Shown: one piece after another, positions 25,786 to 35,669 of the stretch
Numbering within the stretch: position 1 is the stretch's first letter
Layout: the number at the start of each line of letters is the position of its first letter
Origin: Muribaculaceae bacterium
GTDB taxonomy: Bacteria > Bacteroidota > Bacteroidia > Bacteroidales > Muribaculaceae
Direction of reading: 5' to 3'
NCBI GenBank assembly: GCA_009775355.1
Contig: VSPN01000006.1
Coordinates: 1 to 64,000 of the forward strand
DNA length: 64,000 nucleotides
Program-made: the position numbers and the translations under genes
The notes under the pieces: generated by a model
Database searches by the model: none
Told to the model about the DNA's origin: nothing
The model's input: the letters and a program-made list of their open reading frames with translations, nothing else

Positions 25786-27044
25786 AAGCCGACCTACTAC
25801 ATAGAAGCGCAAGAAAAAACAGGATACCTTTTATTCTGGTGTCGCTGCTGTTTCTGCTCTGGGGAGTGGCAAACAACATGAACGACACATTGCTTGCTGT
25901 GTTCCGCCGCATAATGTCGATGAGCGATCTTCAGACATCGCTCGTGCAGTTTGCATTCTTCGGTGCCTATTTCTGCTTCGCCCTGCCTGCGGCTCTCTTC
26001 ATACGCAGACATTCCTATAAGGCCGGAATACTACTCGGTCTCGCAGTGTACGCGGCGGGCACGATGCTGTTCTACCCGGCCGGGCAGGCCGGGTCATATG
26101 GTTTCTACCTGTTTGCCATCTATATAATGGCCGGGGGCTGCGCCGTACTCGAAACCACCGCCAACCCCTACATTCTCTCCATGGGCTCACCACAGACCGC
26201 CACAAGAAGGCTCAACATAGCACAGACACTGAACCCCGTCGGAGCGATATGCGGCATACTGCTCAGCCGGCATTTCATACTTTCGGAACTTCACGCGTCA
26301 GACGCTGCGGAGCGCGCCGGTATGGATGCCGCAGCACTTGCAGAGATACAAAGGCACGAACTCGATGCCGTATCGGGCACATACATGCTGATCGGCTTCG
26401 TACTGTTAGCTCTTCTTGCAGTGATAGCATTCGCAAAAATGCCCGGAGAGAAAGATTCCGGCAACCTTGAGATAGTACCGGCATTCCGCAGACTATGGAG
26501 AAACCGAAGATGGAGATATGGAGTTGTGGCACAGTTCTTCTATGTAGGGGTGCAGACAGGCGTGTGGTCTTTTACCATCAGACTGGCGATGGATCGCCTC
26601 GGCGTGGTGGAGAAAGAGGCCTCGATGATCTTCCTTTATTCCATCGTGGCATTTACCGGATTCAGGTTTCTATTCACATGGCTGATGGCTTATGTGAGAC
26701 CAGTCCTGCTTCTTGCCGGAGCGTCGGTTGCCGCCATTGCGTGCACTGTGGGCGTGATCTTCGGCGAGGGATGGCTATCAGTATGGGCACTCGTCTCGAT
26801 ATCGGCATTCATGTCGCTGATGTTCCCTACCATTTATGGCATAGCACTCGACGGCATCGGCGGAGAGGATTCCAAACTTGCGGCTTCCGGACTCATCATG
26901 GCGATACTGGGCGGAGCACTGATTACGCCACTGCAGGCATATGTATCGGACACTCACCGCATCGGTTGCTCTTTCTGGGTACCTGCCGCATGTTTCGCCG
27001 CTGTGCTGGCATATTCAGCGGGCATCATTCTGAAAAAAATATAA
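25782..27044 (+). CDS. FucP-type sugar:proton symporter (MFS)
   Basis: A 420-residue major facilitator protein with about twelve membrane segments and the FucP/glucose-galactose signature LLWGVANNMNDTLL near residues 25-38, and ETTANPYI (about 123-130). FucP relatives import L-fucose, galactose, arabinose or glucose with protons. The N-terminal residues are short and polar. It overlaps the mutarotase gene (ATGA) and precedes the fusion gene by 25 bases, indicating one operon for uptake and handling of a sugar. Confidence 0.88.
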   Translation: MKADLLHRSARKNRIPFILVSLLFLLWGVANNMNDTLLAVFRRIMSMSDLQTSLVQFAFFGAYFCFALPAALFIRRHSYKAGILLGLAVYAAGTMLFYPAGQAGSYGFYLFAIYIMAGGCAVLETTANPYILSMGSPQTATRRLNIAQTLNPVGAICGILLSRHFILSELHASDAAERAGMDAAALAEIQRHELDAVSGTYMLIGFVLLALLAVIAFAKMPGEKDSGNLEIVPAFRRLWRNRRWRYGVVAQFFYVGVQTGVWSFTIRLAMDRLGVVEKEASMIFLYSIVAFTGFRFLFTWLMAYVRPVLLLAGASVAAIACTVGVIFGEGWLSVWALVSISAFMSLMFPTIYGIALDGIGGEDSKLAASGLIMAILGGALITPLQAYVSDTHRIGCSFWVPAACFAAVLAYSAGIILKKI

Positions 27045-27069
27045 CGCTCCACTTCAGGAGAATTGACTT

Positions 27070-28230
27070 ATGAATAAGAAAGTTTTTGTTTCCGGATGCT
27101 ACGACATGCTCCATTCCGGCCATGTGGCTTTTTTCAAGGAAGCGTCACAGTTCGGAGATCTGTATGTCGGCATAGGTTCCGACAATACCATCGAACAACT
27201 CAAACACCGCAAGACCGTGTATTCCGAAAAGGAGCGGCTCTATATGGTCAAGGCCATCAGATATGTAACAGACGCGTTCATCAATTCAGGAAGCGGAATG
27301 CTCGACTTTCTTGACACTATGGATGCCGTAAAGCCCGATATATTTGTTGTCAATTCGGATGGAGGCAGTGATATCAAACGCCGGTTATGCGCCGAGAGGG
27401 GCATAGAATATATCGAACTAAGGCGTGAACCCGACGCAGGTCTTGACGCGCGTTCCACCACGTCGCTGCGGGCTGAAGTGAAGTCACACCTCCCCTACCG
27501 TGTCGACATCGCCGGAACGTGGATAGACCAGCCGTATGTGTCGCAACATGGCGCGGGATGGGCCATAACCGTATCGATCGAACCGACAGTGGAGTTCATG
27601 GAGCGCGGCGGCATGTCGACCTCTACCCGCAACGCTGCTAAAAAAATATGGCCTTATGAGCTGCCTGATTACAACGAGGAGATGCTCGCCCGACTGCTGT
27701 TCTGCTTTGAGAACGATCCGGAGAACAAAGGCCACGTTTCGGGCGCGCAGGATGCAATAGGTATCTGCATGTCGGGGTTGACACGCCATTATTACGACGG
27801 CCGTTACTGGCCGGACCGGATTGAATCGTGCCATGACGAAGCTGTTCTCTCATGGCTTGAGAATCATCTGGCTCTCATCCCCATGTTTCCCCGCCGTCCG
27901 GGATGTTCGGTAGTGGAGGGTAAAGATATCACTCCCGGCAAGGTAAAAGCACTGTCTGACGCTGCCGACAGATGCTGGAACGCCTTAATGGATCGTGATC
28001 TCAACCGATTCGGTGCTGCATTCCGTGATTCTTTCGATGCGCAGGTCTCGATGTTCCCCGCCATGATGCAGCCTGGCGTAGCTGAAGAGATTGACAGAAT
28101 CCGCGACATGGCTATCGCATGGAAGATGCTCGGTGCGGGAGGAGGCGGACATCTTGCCATTGTGCTTCCTGACGGAGCGAAGTTTTCCGAAGAGATGATT
28201 CCCATAAAGATACGTCGCCGGGGATTCTGA
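27070..28230 (+). CDS. Nucleotidyltransferase-GHMP kinase fusion protein
   Basis: A 386-residue two-domain protein. Residues 1-138 form an HxGH-type nucleotidyltransferase (HSGH at 15-18; RSTTSLR at 128-134). Residues 140-386 form a compact GHMP kinase: motif 1 PYRVDIAGTWID (142-153), a possible phosphate loop GGMSTSTRNAA (180-190), SGAQDAIG (224-231) and motif 3 GAGGGGH (355-361). The kinase part is shorter than a typical GHMP kinase. One chain could phosphorylate a sugar at C1 and then join it to a nucleotide, as the unrelated Fkp does for fucose (inference). It has a good AGGAG ribosome site. Substrate and nucleotide are unknown. Confidence 0.8.
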   Translation: MNKKVFVSGCYDMLHSGHVAFFKEASQFGDLYVGIGSDNTIEQLKHRKTVYSEKERLYMVKAIRYVTDAFINSGSGMLDFLDTMDAVKPDIFVVNSDGGSDIKRRLCAERGIEYIELRREPDAGLDARSTTSLRAEVKSHLPYRVDIAGTWIDQPYVSQHGAGWAITVSIEPTVEFMERGGMSTSTRNAAKKIWPYELPDYNEEMLARLLFCFENDPENKGHVSGAQDAIGICMSGLTRHYYDGRYWPDRIESCHDEAVLSWLENHLALIPMFPRRPGCSVVEGKDITPGKVKALSDAADRCWNALMDRDLNRFGAAFRDSFDAQVSMFPAMMQPGVAEEIDRIRDMAIAWKMLGAGGGGHLAIVLPDGAKFSEEMIPIKIRRRGF

Positions 28231-28277
28231 CGGGTTCTGTCGAAACAATTTAACACTCACTCTGAATCGTCATTATT

Positions 28278-28925
28278 ATGGAAATCGTCTACGAAGACAA
28301 CCACATTGTCGTGGTGAACAAAGCTGCCGGAGAGATAGTACAGGGAGACAAGACCGGTGACACTCCGCTCTCAGAGATGGTGAAACAATATCTCAAGGAG
28401 AAATACAACAAGCCGGGCAACGTGTTCTGCGGCGTAGTCCACCGCATTGACCGACCGGTCTCCGGACTTGTTATATTCGCCAGGACATCAAAGGCTCTCG
28501 AAAGACTGAACAAGATACTCCGCGAAGGAGAGATCCACAAGACATACCGGGCAGTAGTGGAAGGACATCCTGCACAAAAAGAGGCATTGCTTGAGAACTG
28601 GCTTGTATCCGACGGCAGAATCAACAAGACTTTCGTTACCGACAGCCGGAACCGCGACGCGAAGCTGTCGCGCCTTGAATACCGCACTGTCGAGGAGGGC
28701 GACCGATACTCTCTTCTCGAGATCAACCTTCTGACAGGCCGAAAACACCAGATCAGGGCACAGTTGTCGGCAATAGGACACCCCATAAAGGGAGATCTCA
28801 AATATGGAGCCCGGCGGAGCAACCGCGACGGAGGCATATCCCTTCAGGCATTCAGGATAAGATTCACACATCCGGTCAGCAAGGAGGAGATAGACCTGTC
28901 GATTCCGTCGATCACGATCGTCTGA
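28278..28925 (+). CDS. RluA-family pseudouridine synthase
   Basis: A 215-residue RNA-modifying enzyme that isomerises uridine in rRNA or tRNA. The catalytic motif HRIDRPVSGLVIFART (about residues 55-70) contains the essential Asp. It lacks an N-terminal S4 domain, as in the shorter RluA/TruC-like members. It starts 47 bases after the fusion gene and may share its transcript; a hairpin at 28982 follows. The modified site is not predictable. Confidence 0.92.
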   Translation: MEIVYEDNHIVVVNKAAGEIVQGDKTGDTPLSEMVKQYLKEKYNKPGNVFCGVVHRIDRPVSGLVIFARTSKALERLNKILREGEIHKTYRAVVEGHPAQKEALLENWLVSDGRINKTFVTDSRNRDAKLSRLEYRTVEEGDRYSLLEINLLTGRKHQIRAQLSAIGHPIKGDLKYGARRSNRDGGISLQAFRIRFTHPVSKEEIDLSIPSITIV

Positions 28926-28981
28926 GTCCGTTCTCATTATAACACAGGCGGAACAACGCAGACGGTATTAGTGAAAAGGCA

Positions 28982-29012
28982 GCGGGGCACATCCTCTCCG
29001 GAAATGCCCCGC
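28982..29012 (+). terminator. Hairpin after the pseudouridine synthase gene
   Basis: GCGGGGCA (28982-28989) pairs with TGCCCCGC (29005-29012). The tail is only weakly T-rich. Confidence 0.6.
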
Positions 29013-29187
29013 CTGATCATTTGGCTTACGAGTAATATTTTAATATGTGGTTACATAGAAATGTGTCATCATAAAATTGACAGATTCAGGTCATCTTGTA
29101 TTGAAATCTCTTTTTATCCTTTTCACGTTGCAAAATTACTGCAAAAATCACCCCTGCGCAATACCTAAAAATAAGTAATCTGCATAA

Positions 29188-29220
29188 AAAGACGGACACC
29201 TTCTTTGCAGAAGGTGTCCG
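29188..29220 (-). terminator. Terminator of transketolase
   Basis: On the minus strand a perfect 12-base stem (29193-29204 with 29209-29220) with a TTGC/GCAA loop is followed by TCTTTTTAT. Confidence 0.88.
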
Positions 29221-29255
29221 CGCTTATATATCTGAGTTGGCAACAGATCTGCCGA

Positions 29256-31280
29256 TCAGAGTCCGAGGAATTTGCGTATACGAGCTTTAACAGCAGAAAC
29301 CGTATAGCCGAACTTCTCTTCGAGAACCTTAGCCGGAGCAGACGCACCGAAACGCTCAAGACCCATTACTTCGAATTCGCCGCGCATCACCGGGTAAAGT
29401 GTGGCCGGCAGACCTGAAGTAAGGCCGAAGATCCTGACTCCTGCCGGCATTACGCTGTTTTGATATTCCTGATCCTGCGCCTTGAAAAGCCCGACCGAAG
29501 GCATTGACACCACGCTGGCGTTCACTCCTTCGGCAGCAAGTTCCTCAGCCGCATGGAGAAGAAGGGCGACATCGCTTCCGTTGGCCACGAGAACAACATC
29601 CGGGGTTGCAGCCTGACGCACCACATAACCGCCCTTTACGGAATTCATTGCCTCTTCCCTGCGGTTCTCGCCTGGAAGATCCTCGAGATTCTGACGCGAC
29701 AGAATCAGCACTGTGGGCGTCTTGTCATTTTCCATTGCCATCTTGTAGGCGGCAACGGTCTCGGCACTGTCGGCAGGACGGATCACAAGCAGCGACGGAC
29801 GTCCGCTGAGATTCGACATCTGTTCAAGAAGACGGATCTGCGCCTCATGCTCGATCGGCTCGTGGGTCGGGCCGTCCTCTCCCACTCTGAACGAGTCGTG
29901 CGAATAGATGAACTTGACAGGAAGCTCCATGAGCGAGGCCATGCGGATTGCGGGTTTCATGTAGTCGCTGAACACGAAGAATGTGCCGCATGCCGCATAC
30001 ATGCCTCCGTGGAGCACGATGCCGTTCATGATACATGCCATCGTGAGTTCCGCCACACCGGCCTGAAAGAAACCGCCGGAGAAATTATCCTTTACAAGTT
30101 CGCCGGTCTTCTTGAGAAAGCCGTCGGTCTTGTCGCTGTTGGCGAGATCCGCGCTCGAAACGATCATATTGCCGACATGCTCTGCGAGAAATCCGAGACA
30201 AGCGGCCGAGGCGGCACGTGTGGGCTGTCCGGGCTTGATTTCGACCTGACTCCAGTCGAGGTCAGGGAGTTCGAGACTCTCGTATCTGCGAAGCAGTTCC
30301 GCTTCCGCAGGGTTTTCTTCCGCCCATCTGCTGAATCTTGCGCGTCTCTCCGCAACGATAGTCTCCAGCTCGGCAGCGCGGTCTTCATATAGTTTTTTCA
30401 CCTCCGGACGTATCACCCAGGGATTCTCCGGATCACCGCCCATCGCAGCGACAGAAGCGGTGATATCGGCACCGGCCTTCGACAGGGGCTGGCCGTGGGT
30501 GGACACTGCTCCTTCGAGCGAACCGCCGCCTGTGGCGACAACCTTGCGGGCCATCGTGGTGTGGCCGATTATGAGGACCGGTCGCTCACGCTCCTCTATG
30601 GCAACTGCGAGTGCAGCGGCTATGGCAGCGGCGTCAGAACCGTCAACCTCAAGCACATTCCAGTTCCATGCGCGGTATTTTGCAGCTACATCCTCAGAAT
30701 CGACAGCATCGACCTTTGTCGAGAGCTGGACATTGTTGGCGTCATAGAACATGATCAGGTTATGGAGTCCGAGATGTCCTGCGATTCTGCCGGCACCTTG
30801 TGAAACCTCCTCCTGAATACCGCCGTCGGATATGAAGGCATAAGTCTTGTGAGCCACTACCTCTCCGAAACGGGCGGCGAGGAAACGCTCGGCTATCGCG
30901 CAGCCTACTGCCATGACATGGCCCTGACCAAGCGGACCAGACGAGTTCTCTATGCCGCGTTCGACGTCGAGCTCAGGATGACCGGGCGTAACGCTGCCCC
31001 ACTGACGGAAATTCTGAAGATCCTCCATTGTGAATTTACCGGCAAGAGCCAAAACCGAATAGAGCATCGGCGACATGTGTCCGGGATCAAGGAAAAAGCG
31101 GTCGCGGACGAACCAGCGCGGATCCTTGGGATCGTAGACCAGAAATTTCGAATAGAGAACATTGATGAAATCAGCTGCGCCCAGAGCGCCGCCGGGATGT
31201 CCCGAATTGGCCTTTTCGACCATTTCGGTTATCAGCACGCGCAGATTATCGGCGGCCGAATTCATTGTTGTTAGGTCCAT
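29256..31280 (-). CDS. tkt: Transketolase
   Basis: A 674-residue thiamine diphosphate enzyme of the pentose phosphate pathway, moving two-carbon units between sugar phosphates. It has the N-terminal SGHPGGALGAADF motif, the ThDP/Mg region (ISDGGIQEE ... DANNVQLS), the central pyrimidine domain and the GPTHEPIEH motif. Length is normal. The MFS transporter gene lies 41 bases upstream on the same strand, so they may be cotranscribed. A second Met at residue 6 could also be the start. Confidence 0.96.
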   Translation of the reverse strand: MDLTTMNSAADNLRVLITEMVEKANSGHPGGALGAADFINVLYSKFLVYDPKDPRWFVRDRFFLDPGHMSPMLYSVLALAGKFTMEDLQNFRQWGSVTPGHPELDVERGIENSSGPLGQGHVMAVGCAIAERFLAARFGEVVAHKTYAFISDGGIQEEVSQGAGRIAGHLGLHNLIMFYDANNVQLSTKVDAVDSEDVAAKYRAWNWNVLEVDGSDAAAIAAALAVAIEERERPVLIIGHTTMARKVVATGGGSLEGAVSTHGQPLSKAGADITASVAAMGGDPENPWVIRPEVKKLYEDRAAELETIVAERRARFSRWAEENPAEAELLRRYESLELPDLDWSQVEIKPGQPTRAASAACLGFLAEHVGNMIVSSADLANSDKTDGFLKKTGELVKDNFSGGFFQAGVAELTMACIMNGIVLHGGMYAACGTFFVFSDYMKPAIRMASLMELPVKFIYSHDSFRVGEDGPTHEPIEHEAQIRLLEQMSNLSGRPSLLVIRPADSAETVAAYKMAMENDKTPTVLILSRQNLEDLPGENRREEAMNSVKGGYVVRQAATPDVVLVANGSDVALLLHAAEELAAEGVNASVVSMPSVGLFKAQDQEYQNSVMPAGVRIFGLTSGLPATLYPVMRGEFEVMGLERFGASAPAKVLEEKFGYTVSAVKARIRKFLGL

Positions 31281-31321
31281 GGTGTTTTTACAAAGGTGAT
31301 TAAATATAATGTTAGTTATTG

Positions 31322-32695
31322 TCAGACTGCGTCAGGGATCTCCTCCTCGTCGCCGACCGGAATGTCGCGATTGACATTACGGCTGCCGGCAACAGCATAG
31401 AAGAGAAGATAACCGAGCATGGCGATCACAAGCCAATAAGAAGCCATGTATGACACGCTGTCGGCTATTGCATTCTGCAACAGAGGCATCACGCCACCGC
31501 CAACTACCATCATCATGAATATGCCTGATGCCTGGGCGGTATATTTGCCAAGCCCCTCGACTGCGAGATTGAAAATTCCTCCCCACATGACCGAAGTGCA
31601 GAGGCCACAGAGCACAAGGAAAAGCGCCGAGATTGGCACCTGCGCCATATTGAAGCCTTCTTCGACCGAATAAGATGGCATGGAAACCCTGACAGACGCG
31701 GGGGTGAAGATCGCGAGAAGTATGAGGGCGATCGCCACTGTCGATGCTACCATAAGCTGTGTGCGGCTGCTGATCCTTCCTGAAATCGCCGATGAGGAGA
31801 GACGCCCCACAAGCATAAGAAGCCAATAGACTGCAGCCACGGCTCCGGCCACGGCTGTGGCGTTGCTGGTTATGCCGGAAACTGCAGAATCACTCAGATA
31901 GAAAATGAGTACGCCAGGAATGCCGACCTCGATTCCGACATAGAAGAAAATGCCGATGACTCCAAGCACTGTGTGACGGAAGCTCCACGCACTGTGCGCG
32001 TTTCTGACCTTTCCCTCACCCTTTGCACGCATATGCGGCTCGGGAATCGCCACAAAAGATATGATGACGAACGCGAGCACGAACACGCCCATGGCGATCC
32101 AGAGGAGCGGAGAGACATCAGACATCGAGGTACTTTTGGTCACAGTGCCTATGAGCATGCCGACAAAGAGCGGAGTAAGCGTGCCGGCAAGAGAATTGAG
32201 CGAGCCGCCGAGCTGGATGAGCTGGTTGCCCTTGTTGCCTCCCCCGCCGAGCATGTTGAGCATCGGATTGACCACAGTGTTGAGCATGCAGACACAGAAT
32301 CCGCAAACGAACGCACCGAGGAGGTAGATGATGAAATTAAGCATGACCGGCTGACCGCCCACACTGAAGGTTGCCGTGTCCCCTCCGACCATGCTGGAGA
32401 GATACTGGAGGAATATTCCTGCGGCACCGATAGCCATCGCCCATAGAGCGGTCTTTTTGTATCCGATGCGTTCAAGCATCGTTCCGGCCGGGATACCCAT
32501 TATAAGGTATGCGAAGAAGTTCATGAAGTTGCCGACCATTCCAGACCACTCATAGCTGTTCTTCCAGATTGTGCCGAGAGGCGCTGCAAGATTGGTCACA
32601 AAAGAGATCATGGCGAACAGGAAGAACATGGCCACTATGGCCACACCGCTGCCCTGTCTTTTTGCCGTCTTAGCGGCTGTTGTCTTGTCATTCAT
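31322..32695 (-). CDS. MFS sugar transporter
   Basis: A 457-residue major facilitator protein with twelve predicted membrane segments and a polar 18-residue N-terminus. It resembles FucP/hexose symporter-like carriers (FMNFFAYLIMGIPAGTMLERIGYKK is the N-terminal loop 2-3 region in two parts). The substrate is not clear. It lies between yggS-type and transketolase genes on the minus strand and is probably transcribed with tkt, suggesting a role in carbohydrate uptake. Confidence 0.85.
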   Translation of the reverse strand: MNDKTTAAKTAKRQGSGVAIVAMFFLFAMISFVTNLAAPLGTIWKNSYEWSGMVGNFMNFFAYLIMGIPAGTMLERIGYKKTALWAMAIGAAGIFLQYLSSMVGGDTATFSVGGQPVMLNFIIYLLGAFVCGFCVCMLNTVVNPMLNMLGGGGNKGNQLIQLGGSLNSLAGTLTPLFVGMLIGTVTKSTSMSDVSPLLWIAMGVFVLAFVIISFVAIPEPHMRAKGEGKVRNAHSAWSFRHTVLGVIGIFFYVGIEVGIPGVLIFYLSDSAVSGITSNATAVAGAVAAVYWLLMLVGRLSSSAISGRISSRTQLMVASTVAIALILLAIFTPASVRVSMPSYSVEEGFNMAQVPISALFLVLCGLCTSVMWGGIFNLAVEGLGKYTAQASGIFMMMVVGGGVMPLLQNAIADSVSYMASYWLVIAMLGYLLFYAVAGSRNVNRDIPVGDEEEIPDAV

Positions 32696-32756
32696 AATTT
32701 TGTCTTGTAGTATTGTTATTTTGTTTTTCGATAATTCCGGGTAATCTGTAGTGATA

Positions 32757-33419
32757 TCAATATTGTCTTGAACCGAAAATCATGGATCCTATACGCACCA
32801 TGGTCGAGCCTTCCTCGATCGCGAGCCGCCAGTCACCGCTCATACCCATGGAAACTGTGTCGAATCCACGGAGGTCAGGATTGTCGGCCACGATTCTGCC
32901 GTACAATGAAAAGACTTCGGCAAAGTCGCGCCGCACCTGGTCGGCGTCATCAGTGTTTGACGCCATTCCCATGACTCCACAGAGGTGCGTGGCTTTAAGT
33001 TTTTCATAACCGCGCGATGAAAAAAAGGAAAGAAGCTCATCGGGCATAAAACCGAATTTTGTCTCTTCTCTGGCTACATGCACCTGCATGAGGACACGGG
33101 TTGTGACTCCGGCCTTCTCCGATTCTCGGTCGATTATCTCAAGAAGCCTTTCGGAATCGACACTTTCTATCAGAGAGACGCGCCCGACTACCTGTCTGAC
33201 CTTGTTGGTCTGCAGGTGACCGATGAAATGCCATCTAACATCGTCGGGCATCTGCGGAATCTTCTCAAGAAGCTCCTGAACACGGCTCTCGCCGAAAATC
33301 CTCTGCCCGGCTTCATAGGCCTCCATCAAAGCCTCGACAGGATGGAACTTTGAAACCGCCACAAGCGACACTCCGCCGGGCAATTCTTCGTGGATCTTTC
33401 TAATCTGTTCCGCTATCAT
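32757..33419 (-). CDS. YggS-family PLP-binding protein (PLPBP)
   Basis: A 220-residue single-domain TIM-barrel protein related to the alanine racemase N-terminal domain. The Lys that binds pyridoxal phosphate is in LVAVSKFHP (about residue 24), with FGESRVQE and the C-terminal SMGMSGDW phosphate-binding motif. YggS proteins manage PLP and amino acid balance and have no clear enzyme activity. It follows the DUF4494 gene by 14 bases. Confidence 0.94.
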   Translation of the reverse strand: MIAEQIRKIHEELPGGVSLVAVSKFHPVEALMEAYEAGQRIFGESRVQELLEKIPQMPDDVRWHFIGHLQTNKVRQVVGRVSLIESVDSERLLEIIDRESEKAGVTTRVLMQVHVAREETKFGFMPDELLSFFSSRGYEKLKATHLCGVMGMASNTDDADQVRRDFAEVFSLYGRIVADNPDLRGFDTVSMGMSGDWRLAIEEGSTMVRIGSMIFGSRQY

Positions 33420-33433
33420 GACTGCATCCTGAT

Positions 33434-33874
33434 TCAGTTGTCGGGATTCAGATTTGCTCCGAAGACATCCATAATCATTGTCTCCGATATGGATCCTATC
33501 TCGTAATCCGCCATCGTACCCTTCATGCCCTCCTTGAATTTCTCGACAGCATCTTCGAAATCCGACGCCTGCACGAGGATCTGGCTTACGGTCTTTTTCT
33601 CCACGCCCGAGTTTTCATCGAGCGTGATGAAGTTAACCTTAACCAGATAATAACGGTCGGCTCCCTCATTAAAAAAAATCTCAGAGATCCTGGTCTTCTT
33701 TTCCGAAGAGATGGAATACTCACCTGAAATGAATGGCTTCATTTCTTCTATTATGCGGGCTTCGGCCTCGGTGAAAGTCAAAGCGTCAACCAGATAGGGT
33801 TCATTGACCTTCTTGACCATGCCGTTTTCCTGCATCTTGTCGTATCTTACTTTACATTCAAACCAAAGTGCCAT
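33434..33874 (-). CDS. DUF4494 protein
   Basis: A 146-residue cytosolic protein of the Bacteroidota family DUF4494, beginning MALWFECKVRYDK, with a predominantly alpha/beta pattern and no catalytic motif that I can recognise. Its function is unknown. It is upstream of the YggS gene and has a -7 promoter element on the minus strand 75 bases 5'. Confidence 0.85.
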   Translation of the reverse strand: MALWFECKVRYDKMQENGMVKKVNEPYLVDALTFTEAEARIIEEMKPFISGEYSISSEKKTRISEIFFNEGADRYYLVKVNFITLDENSGVEKKTVSQILVQASDFEDAVEKFKEGMKGTMADYEIGSISETMIMDVFGANLNPDN

Positions 33875-33949
33875 AATATCTTAAATTTAGCGTATCTTCA
33901 GATAACCTGCTTCTGCCGGATGCAAGTCTGGACAAGACACGCGTCATTG

Positions 33950-33957
33950 CAAAATTA
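33950..33957 (-). promoter_or_regulatory. -7 element for DUF4494-yggS
   Basis: The minus strand reads TAATTTTG, 75 bases before the DUF4494 start. The -33 base pattern is weak. Confidence 0.55.
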
Positions 33958-34050
33958 CTAAATTAATGTGAGAAAAGAAACTCTCTGGCGATTCTTTTGT
34001 AAAAATCAGATAAATTAGAAGATTCCCCTTTCATGTTTGTAAAAATTTAT

Positions 34051-34058
34051 TAATTTTG
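34051..34058 (+). promoter_or_regulatory. -7 element of the cydAB operon
   Basis: TAATTTTG lies 38 bases before cydA. A TTTG is present at 34036 but is too close to be a normal -33 element. Confidence 0.6.
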
Positions 34059-34096
34059 CACAGATTAGACCAAAAAAAATAAATTCACAGTCAATT

Positions 34097-35665
34097 ATGG
34101 AGAACCTGACAAGTCTAGTCGACTGGTCGCGGCTTCAGTTCGCAATCACGGCCATCTACCACTGGCTATTCGTGCCGCTGACTCTGGGACTTTCGGTGAT
34201 CGTGGCGGTCATGGAGAGCGTCTATCTGAAAACCAAGTCAGACAACTGGCTTCGAGCCACCAAGTTCTGGATGACCCTTCTGGCCATCAATTTTGCCGTC
34301 GGCGTAGCCACGGGTCTTATACTTGAGTTTGAGTTCGGCACAAACTGGAGCAACTATTCCTGGTTTGTAGGCGACATTTTCGGTGCTCCTCTCGCCATCG
34401 AGGGCATCGTCGCATTCTTCATGGAGGCTACATTCGGCGCAGTGATGTTCTTCGGATGGAACAAGGTAAGCCCGCGTTTCCACCTGTTGTCTACCTGGCT
34501 GACAGCGATCGGGGCATCGATATCTGCACTATGGATACTCGTGGCCAACGCATGGATGCAGTATCCGGTGGGAATGGAGTTCGATCCGGCGCAAATGCGG
34601 AATGTCATGAACGATTTCTGGGCACTCTTCTCAGGCGTAGCGGTCAACAAGTTCTTCCATGCAGTATTCAGCGGCTGGGCACTCTCGGGAGTGTTTGTAA
34701 TCGGAGTCAGCTGCTATATGCTGTGGAGAAAACGCAATGTGAGGTTTGCCGTAAATTCGATCAAGGCCGGCGCATGGTTCGGACTTGCAGGAATGCTGCT
34801 CACCATGCAGACCGGCGACGGTTCGGCAGTAGAGGTGGCACGACACCAGCCCATGAAACTCGCCGCCATGGAGGGTCTCTATCACGGACACACAGGACAG
34901 TCGCTCACCGGCATCGCGATCCTTAATCCCGACAAAGAGTGGGACAATGCCGAGGACGAGTATCTGTTCGAGATATCAATTCCCTACGGACTCTCTATTC
35001 TTGCGAATCACGACATCGACTCGTTCGTGCCCGGCATATCAGACATAATACAGGGCATCTCTATCAACGCAGAGGGCGACACAGTCAGCACTGTCAGCTA
35101 TGCCGAGCGAATCGAGCGGGGCAAGCTCGCACATAAGGCTCTCGCCGAATATGACGCGGCAAGAAAGGCCGGCGACAACGAGGCGCTTGCAGCTGCTGAA
35201 AGCGAACTCCGCATCAATTATCCATATTTCGGATACGCGTATTTCAAGGACGTTAAAGAGGCGATTCCTCCTGTCGGTCTGACATTCACTATGTTCCGCA
35301 TTATGGTGGTGCTCGGCTCATACTTCCTTCTTTTCTTTGTCGTGACACTCATTCTGGTCTACCGCAAGGATCTGATCACACGCGCACGCTGGTTCCAGCT
35401 CGCAGCCATGGTTTCCGTTCCGTTCATGTGGATTTGCTCGGAAGCGGGCTGGGCTGTGGCGGAAGTCGGACGACAGCCGTGGACAATCCAGGATCTGCTG
35501 CCGACGTGCGCGGCGATCTCCGATATACCGACATCGTCGGTCGTGATAACGTTCTGGATGTTCGCCGCAGTGTTCACGCTGTTGCTTGCCGCCGAAGTCA
35601 CTATAATGTGCAAGTACGTCGACAAGAAATCAAAAGAACCTTTGTACTTACCTGAAAACGCATAA
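34097..35665 (+). CDS. cydA: Cytochrome bd ubiquinol oxidase subunit I
   Basis: A 522-residue inner membrane protein that carries the haems and the quinol site of the high-affinity terminal oxidase. Conserved ligands are visible: His22 in AIYHWLFVPLTLGL, the His in NKFFHAVFSGW, the Met in PFMWICSEAGW, and GRQPW near the C-terminus. An acidic proton-path segment (GIVAFFMEATFGAVMFFGW) is present. It forms an operon with cydB (four-base gap). An oxygen-reducing enzyme fits nanaerobic growth of gut Bacteroidales. Confidence 0.96.
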   Translation: MENLTSLVDWSRLQFAITAIYHWLFVPLTLGLSVIVAVMESVYLKTKSDNWLRATKFWMTLLAINFAVGVATGLILEFEFGTNWSNYSWFVGDIFGAPLAIEGIVAFFMEATFGAVMFFGWNKVSPRFHLLSTWLTAIGASISALWILVANAWMQYPVGMEFDPAQMRNVMNDFWALFSGVAVNKFFHAVFSGWALSGVFVIGVSCYMLWRKRNVRFAVNSIKAGAWFGLAGMLLTMQTGDGSAVEVARHQPMKLAAMEGLYHGHTGQSLTGIAILNPDKEWDNAEDEYLFEISIPYGLSILANHDIDSFVPGISDIIQGISINAEGDTVSTVSYAERIERGKLAHKALAEYDAARKAGDNEALAAAESELRINYPYFGYAYFKDVKEAIPPVGLTFTMFRIMVVLGSYFLLFFVVTLILVYRKDLITRARWFQLAAMVSVPFMWICSEAGWAVAEVGRQPWTIQDLLPTCAAISDIPTSSVVITFWMFAAVFTLLLAAEVTIMCKYVDKKSKEPLYLPENA

Positions 35666-35669
35666 TATC

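Larger units (their letters stand above)
28926..29255. other. Convergent intergenic region
   Basis: This 330-base gap lies between the end of the pseudouridine synthase gene and the end of transketolase. It holds one hairpin near each gene (28982-29012 and 29193-29220), and the middle is AT-rich (29025-29190) with no ORF or RNA signature that I recognise. Confidence 0.7.
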
